A DNA stretch of 64,000 bases, taken from contig CM076154.1 of the NCBI GenBank assembly GCA_038025085.1, positions 34,390,501 through 34,454,500 of the forward strand. The letters run 5' to 3'. Below, piece by piece: positions 57,821 through 64,000 of this stretch. The position numbers and the translations under genes were made by a program. Each line of letters opens with the position of its first letter. The stretch's first letter is position 1. This DNA is from Tetragonia tetragonoides (Eukaryota > Streptophyta > Magnoliopsida > Caryophyllales > Aizoaceae). Under the pieces are notes generated by a model. The model saw nothing but the letters and a program-made list of their open reading frames with translations, had not been told where the DNA came from and did no database searches.

Positions 57821-58543
57821 TACAACTAAGCAAGTGGGAGGGGACCCTGTAACTAGGGTTGTTTATAATCGGATATCCGAAATTTCGGATAGTGAATTTT
57901 GATATCCGAATCCTTATCCGAAATTTCGAATTCGGATACTCGGATATCCGATATCCGAAAAGCTTAATTTTTTTCTATTTTAATTGACTTTAAATTGGTT
58001 ATTTTTCGGATATTTCGGATATTTTTGGATATTTCGGATATCCGAATCCGAAAGTATCCGAAATTTATCCATAAAATCCAAAAAAATTGGATATTTTTTG
58101 GATATTTTGGATATCCGTATCCGAAATATCCGAAAAATATCCGAAAATACGATTTTTTTGGATATTTCGGATATCCGAAATTTTCAAAGTTGATATCCGA
58201 AAATTCGGATATCCGCTTTTTCGAATATTTTCGGATCGGATTTTCGGATCGGATGCTCGGATACGAATTCTTTTGAACAGCCCTACCTGTAACAGATTAG
58301 GCCCGACCGAGTGCCTAACTAGTCAGAGCTCATTTATAATTGTAAATAGGCAGGTCAAAATGGATCGACCCATTAAAACGTTAAACAGGTCATACGGATC
58401 ACAAATAGACCAACCCACAGAATATTTTATTTTTAAAAAATATTTAATAAATTTTAAGCGACCCGTCCCATAACCGATCCCACCTAGCTAGCCGACCTGA
58501 CCCATTTAAAAAGTGGGCCAACTAGGCCCGTTGCCCAGGCGTA
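57821..58543. mobile_element. Outer hAT-type MITE interrupted by another
   Basis: The left end tacaactaagcaagtgggag followed by gggaccctgtaac, and the right end ttgcccaggcgta with gacccatttaaa and gcgacccgtccc blocks, match the intact element at 42594-42878. The element is split after position 57853 by the inner MITE. Its own target duplication is no longer readable. Confidence 0.7.
57854..58285. mobile_element. Inner hAT-type MITE made of ggatatccgaaa motifs
   Basis: Ends tagggttgtttataa and (inverse) tagggctgttcaaaa with an exact 8-bp duplication cctgtaac at 57846-57853 and 58286-58293. The interior has many ggatatcc palindromes spaced by aaatttcg. 432 bp. It gives overlapping spurious ORFs in several frames. 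Confidence 0.88.
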
Positions 58544-58862
58544 GGCCCGACATTCCATCCCAAAAATGAAAAGAAAAAAGGAAAGTGATACAGTCGAAAA
58601 CCGGGAAAGCAGTAAGGCGGCTAAGAAACCCTTGAGGCGGCAAACACAACGGCTAAATTTACCTTCCCTTTATAATTCATCAAACCCGTTGTTTTTTTTT
58701 TCAGATCTCTGTCAAATACTCTATTTTCTCTTTCATTGCCAATTACTCTACTATTTTGCTCTCTCTTTCCTTTGCCCAAATATTTTCCAACACACACAAG
58801 CTTTGTCAAAATCATGTTGCCTGATCTTCACTTTATGCAACAAGACGGAGTGATAATAATCA

Positions 58863-59438
58863 ATGAGATGCATCAGATGCCTGTTCCTGATGAACCAGTA
58901 AGTTTTTTTATTATTATTTTGTCACAATTTTAGTTATTATTTTCATGAATTATTTGAATGGGTATCTAAAATTTGTGTTTTTTGATGATGAAATTACAGA
59001 GACAATCAATGGAATCATGGATTTTTGGCTGAATTCGAGTATACCCAGAAAAGTTTGAGTCTTTTGGAAGAAATCAGAAGAGGGTTAATCATAGATTCTC
59101 AGTTGAACATCAAATCTTCTGTTTACAATGATCAGAATGAGGATGAAATTTGTGCGATTTGTCAGGTAATTAAATTTCTTCAATTACCCGCTAATTTTGA
59201 TATCAATTTGATTAATTTAAGTTTTTCATAGGAATTTGTTTTAGTATTTTTGATGGGTTTGATTGTTTATAAAATTCTGATGAGATTTTGATCTGGGTTT
59301 TTGCAGACTGAGTATGAAGGAAGAGAGAGAATAGCAACTTTGAAGTGTGGACATGAATTTCACAGTGAATGCATCAGAAAGTGGTTGATTCTGAAGAACG
59401 TTTGTCCTCTCTGCAAATCCACCGCCATTGATTATTAA
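58863..59438 (+). CDS. Small RING-H2 finger protein, probable E3 ubiquitin ligase
   Basis: Exons 58863-58897, 59000-59165 and 59307-59438 (TAA) give 110 aa. The C-terminal RING-H2 is complete: EICAIC, then KC-G-H-EF-H-SE-C, then VC-PL-C (C3H2C3). C2 to C3 spacing is 14 and C6 to C7 is 10. Such domains bind E2 enzymes for ubiquitin transfer. The region before it, FEYTQKSLSLLEEIRRGLI, is probably helical. The start is uncertain. The first ATG in the leader (58814, MLPDLHFMQQDGVIIINEMH) is in a different frame and reads into a stop at the start of exon 2 with the obvious gtaag/acag splice. The ATG at 58863 is the first that stays in frame. An alternative acceptor (59038-59039, exon from 59040) would make the 58814 start work. 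Confidence 0.75.
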
Positions 59439-60636
59439 TGGATTTTAATTTTTTGGGTTTTAATTTTTCCTGGTTTGTAGCCGTTGGTGATATTTTTTTG
59501 GTGGGAATTTAGCCGTTAGTTATTAGCCGTTGCTGAGTTTTTATGCTATTAGTGCTAATCAAGTGTAAATCTGTTTTCCTAGATCAATAAAGTGGGGTGT
59601 AAATCTTATTTCCGTTTATTTTTCTATGTAATCTCGCATTATATTTTTGTCATATTTGATTGTGTAAATTCAATCACTTCATCAATGTGAAAAAAGTACA
59701 GCTTTGGAGCCAGTACTACTGGTTGAATGAGATCTTATTTGTCTTTTTTTGTTTTGTTTTCGTTTTGGTATGTGTGTGTTGAACGCCAGTTTATACTGTA
59801 ATGTAAATCTGAGGGGCAAGGTCTCACTAGGGCTAAGGAAAACTACCCGGATAAAAATTATCGAGATTCGAGTAAAATTCATTGTGTGGGTGTTGGTGTA
59901 CTGATGTTCTCTTCTGATCCTGCACATACTAGTTACATTTCTAACATCTCTGCACAAGAAGTGAGGTTAGAATTGAAGATGGTGTTTGGGCTTGTAATCA
60001 ACCGGATGCTATATAACAGGATGTGGGCATTCAATCTCGTCCAATTTGGGTAAAGGAATAATGAGTACTTGATTCCTCTGGGTGGTTTTGGGACAATTCT
60101 AAAACTTTTGCAAGTTTTTGATAGATATGAAGCTGTCAAGGTTCTAGACCTAGAGCTACTTCTAGCTACGGAAGTTAGGCCGGATTTGGGTAGTGATCAG
60201 ATGTACCGGAGATGGTCTAGTAATGGCAGTTACACAGTCAAATTTGGTTATGCATCTTTGATGTAAGATTTCCATGGAATTGATAGACAGTTGCTTTTTC
60301 AATGTCAAAGTACACAAACTTAATACAGGAAAAAGAACACACTACACACTTATGGAATAAAGGAAGGAAAAAAAATTACTTGAAAATACTTAATACCCCC
60401 TCCACCCCAAACAAATATTGACATTTGCTTTTTCAATGTCAAAGTACACAAACTTTGACCGTTAGTTAGTGAAAAATTTGTAAAGATTCTCAATAATACT
60501 TTTGTAAAATTATATTTTTATAATTTATCTATTTATATTTTGAAAACTATGAAAAGGTACACATAAAAAATTTTATAAGACGATCTTTCGTAACTTTTGG
60601 TGAGACAGGGTCACTTTTCAATAAAATAAGGGTCAT
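59439..60636. other. Spacer with a small LINE fragment and Stowaway-like sequence
   Basis: Contains the RING-H2 3' UTR (an ATCAATAAAG signal near 59582). At about 60110-60266 there is a fragment reading DQMYRRWSSNGSYTVKFGYA, the stretch that precedes the zinc-binding domain in plant LINE polyproteins. About 60395-60560 begins taccccctccaccccaaaca, like a Stowaway end. No gene is seen. Confidence 0.6.
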
Positions 60637-61187
60637 TGCTCATTATAAGTGTTTCGGGGTTCTTTTCTGAGGGGTCGACTAGAAATATGTCGAGGTGAGG
60701 GAGCTCCGAAGCTGAGGGTCTAAACAGGCGACCTGCAAAAAAGAACACGTGACTGCCCCGAGGGGTTTTCCGGGAGGGGGCCCCTCCGACGGTCAAGTCA
60801 GATATTTTTGCAAGAAGAGAGAGAAAGTCCAGAGAGAATCTAGAAAGTTGTGCTAGAGAGAGAAAATCAAAAGTTACCTGAAATGACTAGTGACCGCATA
60901 TTTATAGGACATCAGCTTTAGGGCACGCGATTCCATACCCTGTCAGATGTCAGGCGGAAACCTCAGCGCCTCGGTAAATGGGTCTGCCATTTACAGTATT
61001 TATGGGCCAGACCTGTCAGCTCAAATCATGCTGACGCGCTAAGGAATATTCCCGGGATTGCAGGGGGCTTTCTTTTACAGCCCATTGGCTGCCACGTGTC
61101 GGCCTATGATTGGTCGTTGACCTTCGGACCCCCTCTGGTGACGTGACGGTCAAGGGTTGGTCAAAATTCATATTTTGGGTCCCAACA
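60637..61187 (-). repeat. 3' LTR of the minus-strand retrotransposon
   Basis: On the minus strand it starts TGTTGGGACCCAAAATATG (61187) and ends ...ATAATGAGCA (60637). Inside are a TATA-type sequence cctataaatatgcgg (about 60895-60910), a ctctctctag leader-like stretch and a GC-rich 3' part. The sequence before its start, gcataattcgaggggctaaa, looks like a polypurine tract. The left edge is less certain because the partner LTR is outside the window. Confidence 0.6.
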
Positions 61188-61259
61188 TTTAGCCCCTCGA
61201 ATTATGCTAAAGGAAGACCTTGAGTTTGGCATGATTCGAAAGAAGAGCGTGAATGTAGG

Positions 61260-61899
61260 TGAGTCTTCTTAGGGCCTGAGATGGGCGAGTGCTCATTTGG
61301 CCGGAGACGGGCGAACACTCATTTGGCCTGAGACGGGCGAGTGCTCATTTGGCCTGAGACGGGCGAGTGCTCAACCAAGAGCAACCCCTACTTGAAGGCT
61401 GATGGTTGGGCGAGTCCTCCTTTGGCCTGGGATGGGCGAGTGCTCAACCAAGAGCAGCCCCTACTTGAAGGCTAATGGTTGGGCGAGTCCTCCTTTGGCC
61501 TGGGATGGGCGAGTGCTCATTTGGCCTGAGACGGGCAAGTGCTCAACCAAGAGCAGCCCCTACTTGAAAGCTGATGGTTGGGCGAGTCCTCCTTTGGCCT
61601 GGGATGGGCGAGTCCTCCTTTGGCCTGGGATGGGCGAGTGCTCAACCAAGAGCAGCCCCTACTTGAAGGCTAATGGTTGGGCGAGTCCTCCTTTGGCCTG
61701 GGATGGGCGAGGCGCTCAACCAAGAGCAGCCCGTACTTGAAGGCTAATGGTTGGGCGAGTCTTCCTTTGGCCTGGGATGGGCGAGTGGTCAACCAAGAAC
61801 AGCCCCTACTTGAAGGCTAATGGTTGGGCGATTCCTCCTTTGGCCTGGGATGGGCGAGTGCTCAACCAAGAGCAGCCCCTACTTGAAGGCTGATGGTTG
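61260..61899. repeat. Tandem repeat, about 73-bp unit with 27-bp sub-unit
   Basis: The unit contains ggttgggcgagtcctccttt, ggcctgggatgggcgagtgc, tcaaccaagagcagccccta and cttgaaggct(a/g)at. A shorter unit ggcctgagacgggcgagtgc(tcattt) is interspersed, mainly in the first copies. About seven full copies lie in the 3' untranslated region of the retrotransposon. Confidence 0.88.
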
Positions 61900-62585
61900 G
61901 GCGAGTCGTATTTTCGTTGAAATAGGCGACCCCAAGGGACTAAACAAGCCCCTTGGAGGGCCTAAGTGCTAGCCAATTGTATGGGGATGAAGCCCCTATG
62001 ATGGCGAGTCGTATTTTCGTTGAAATAGGCGACCCCAAGGGACTAAACAAGCCCCTTGGAGGGCCTAAGTACTAGCCAACTGCATGGGGATGAAGCCCCT
62101 ATGATGGCGAGTCGTATTTTCGTTGAAATAGGAGACCCCAAGGGACTAAACAAGCCCCTTGGAGGGCCTAAGTACTAGCCAACTGTATGGGGGTGAAGCC
62201 CCTATGATGGCGAGTCGTATTTTTGTTGAAATAGGCGACCCTGAGGGACTAAACAAGCCCCTTGGAGGGCCTAAGTACTAGCCAACTGTATGAGGGTGAA
62301 GCCCCTATGATGGCGAGTCGTATTTTCGTTGAAATAGGCGACCCTAAGGGACTAAACAAGCCCCTTGGAGAGCCTAAGTACTAGCCAACTGTATGGGGAT
62401 GAAGCCCCTATGATGGCGAGTCGTATTTTCTTTGAAATAGGCGACCCCAAGGGACTAAACAAGCCCATTGGAGAGCCTAAGTACTAGCCAACTGTATGGG
62501 GATGAAGCCCCTATGTTGGCGAGTCGTATTTTCGTTGAAATAGGCGACCCCAAGGGACTAAACAAGCCCCTTGGAGGGCCTAAGT
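61900..62585. repeat. Tandem repeat, 103-bp unit, about 6.6 copies
   Basis: Copies start with ggcgagtcgtattttcgttg at about 61900, 62003, 62106, 62209, 62312, 62415 and 62518, an exact 103-bp register after the first. The unit also contains aataggcgaccccaaggga, ctaaacaagccccttggagg and aagcccctatgat. Copies differ by a few substitutions. It shares the gggcgagt core with the preceding block. Confidence 0.93.
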
Positions 62586-63026
62586 ATTGAGCTTATTATT
62601 CTTTCATGGTAGTCCCGTGCCTGACACGTGGTGTGTTTAATGTTCCTCCAAGGTAATCTCGTGATTATCACGTGAGGGGATGACTGCTTCAATGATGGGC
62701 CTTGAATAGTAGGCCTTGTGGTTGGGCCTTTAGTGATTTTCTGGCCCAATTTGATCATACGGAGGGGTTGGCGTCAAGAGCATTTAGTATTAATGCCTTG
62801 AAAACGTCACTTTCTCCATCATTTGTCCACTTCCCAATTTTAAATAAGAATTTTTAGAGAGAGAGAGAGAATCCTTTAATCCTCCCAAACTTCATCTTGA
62901 TCTTCATCCTGTTCTTCGTTGTTCTTCATATCTTCAACCAGACTCAAGTTAATTTCCATCAGGTACGCTCCTGTTTTTGTAACATACATGCTTTTAATCT
63001 TTCTTTTCTTCCTTGTTGTGCAAATA

Positions 63027-64000
63027 ATGAGTTCTCCTCCCCTTAGTCATACTGATTCTGTTGACTTGCCTTATATCAATAATGTGGATCCCCATTCGCC
63101 TGTTAATTCATTTCGTTCTGAAAATTGCTCCACTAATAACCCTCACGCCTATAAAGTGGCGGATGAGAACATTCGCCCTATGTTGTACAATATAGCTGTA
63201 GAGAGTGATTTGAAGAAGGAGACTGGGGTAGAAGTTTCTTTAGCAGTTCCCTTATATGGCATGGCACGCACTGTGATATTCCCAGATGGCGATGGGTTTG
63301 AGTGGTCTGTGTCTAGTATTTCAAGTTGGGTTGATCCCCCTGTGAATTATCCTTGGAAAGTGACGAAGGCGAACGACTTACTGCAGGTGGTTAAACATCC
63401 TGTTGTTAGAATAATGGCGGAGGAGGAAGTAGATAAGCCCACGACATCTGGGCAGTCGGGGGGTCTGTTAACCAACAACTCCCATATATGGACCCAGACG
63501 ATCCCCCTGCAAGTTACTTCATAGACCAGAAGTGGCACAAGAAGTTGTATGGCGATGATAAATTCCTTAAGAGCTTCGCCTTTAATTATTTTGTAAACTA
63601 CCCTTATGAGTTGAAACCGCCTGAGATGCTCCAAACGGTTAAGGAGCCACCCAAGAGATGCATAGCTTTGTACATGATCGCCTTTCAGTTAGGTCTTAGG
63701 CTTCCCCTTCACCCTTTCATCATAGAAATATGTAGGTACTATGAAATAGTCCCTGCCCAGCTTGCCCCAAATAGTTGGATGAACATCTTGAGTTTCATCT
63801 CCACCACCTTCTATAAGGTTCTGGAGTGTTCAATAGAGACATTCGTGTTGACTCACTATATTACTAGAGTGAAAGACGTGGGTAGGTACACGATCTCCAA
63901 TCGTAATCATGTGTTGACTGCTCGTGAGAAAGCCAACAACAACCATGACTGGAAGCACCAGTTTTTCTTTGTAAAGAATCATAAGAGTTGGCGAAAGCTG
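63027..64000 (+). CDS. Antisense extra ORF of the retrotransposon (putative gypsy-type transposon family), frameshifted and partial
   Basis: Opens at ATG 63027 (MSSPPLSHTDSVDLPYINNV) and runs to TAG at 63522-63524. The homologous-looking continuation (YMDPDDPPASYFIDQKWHKK ... LGLRLPLHPFIIEICRYYEI ... APNSWMNILSFIS) is in another frame from about 63480 to the window end. A 1-nt change, probably in the six-G run at about 63459-63464, would join them. The RLPLHPFI...QLAPNSWMNIL block is characteristic of the Pfam family called putative gypsy type transposon (Transposase_28). It is antisense to the element's LTR. A (GA)n-rich leader and a possible 5' donor (catcag|gtacgc near 62961) suggest its own transcript. 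Function unknown, and no catalytic motif is visible. Confidence 0.65.

Larger units (their letters stand above)
56846..58862. other. Spacer upstream of orphan exon E and of the RING-H2 gene
   Basis: Holds a family 2 SINE and a pair of nested hAT MITEs (own entries), then a pyrimidine-rich leader (about 58640-58813) of the RING-H2 gene. No other gene is seen. Confidence 0.65.
60637..64000 (-). mobile_element. 3' part of a Ty3/gypsy (Tat-like) LTR retrotransposon, minus strand
   Basis: From low to high coordinate: a 3' LTR (60637-61187), a purine-rich tract next to it, two blocks of tandem repeats in the untranslated region, and an ORF on the opposite strand of the putative-gypsy-type-transposon family. 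The gag-pol region would lie beyond base 64000. This arrangement is that of Tat/Ogre-lineage elements, which often carry repeats and an extra antisense ORF between pol and the 3' LTR. Assignment is by layout, since no pol domain is in the window. Confidence 0.6.

Noticed and set aside
57984..58473. Ile/Phe/Gly-rich repetitive ORFs (FGYFGYP type)
   Set aside because: Readings of the ggatatcc repeats of the inner hAT MITE in several frames at once.
61402..61740. 112-codon open frame with repeats of the WASPPLAWDGR type
   Set aside because: Open only because the 73-bp tandem units happen to lack stops in this frame. It has no start context or homologue.
61260..62585. CRISPR-like array of regular repeats
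   Set aside because: The units are contiguous 73- and 103-bp tandem copies without unique spacers, in a plant retrotransposon.

Overview
This is plant nuclear DNA, almost certainly from a eudicot. The genes have many short exons with GT-AG introns, the introns and spacers are AT-rich, and there are LINE, SINE, MITE and Ty3/gypsy remains throughout. Every recognisable protein is plant-type (OPA3-like, CCZ1, VOZ1, ACX3-type acyl-CoA oxidase, a short RING-H2 protein). There is no sign of bacterial, organellar or CRISPR sequence. I cannot name the species from sequence alone.

Layout. 1-5266 (+): an OPA3-like gene whose ATG is base 1 of the window. 7164-19084 (-): CCZ1, nine coding exons that join into 514 residues, with introns crowded with LINE and SINE insertions. 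19691-20442: a PIF/Harbinger-type MITE swollen by TAA/ATT trinucleotide arrays. 23889-26213 (+): the transcription factor VOZ1, four coding exons, 493 residues, with an upstream 5'-UTR exon. 27253-50130 (-): three tandem copies, called here A, B and C, of a 13-exon ACX3-type acyl-CoA oxidase gene. 52276-52751 and 56439-56845 (-): two isolated, open first exons of the same family, with no other exons nearby. 58863-59438 (+): a small RING-H2 gene. 60637 to the end: the 3' LTR, a tandem-repeat-rich 3' region and an antisense ORF of a minus-strand Ty3/gypsy (Tat-like) retrotransposon that runs out of the window.

The oxidase array is the most interesting part. Copy C (679 aa) is intact and keeps the family's catalytic Glu. 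Copy A is open (666 aa) but has Gln in place of that Glu plus other changes at conserved sites. Copy B has Val there and a 5-nt deletion that shifts the frame. None of the three has a recognisable peroxisomal signal. C has a degraded PTS2 and A and B share a 33-nt deletion that removes it. The two orphan first exons upstream do carry good PTS2 nonapeptides, and they end in donors of the same phase as exon 1 of C. They are either relics of lost copies or alternative first exons that could supply a targeting signal to C. Duplication junctions, a deleted 'ghost' copy and an empty MITE site allow the history of the array to be read.

The remaining DNA is largely a catalogue of small transposons with readable target-site duplications: hAT (8 bp), MULE (9-10 bp), PIF/Harbinger (3 bp), a Stowaway-like element, several SINE families and a LINE family ending in TTATCT-A tails.
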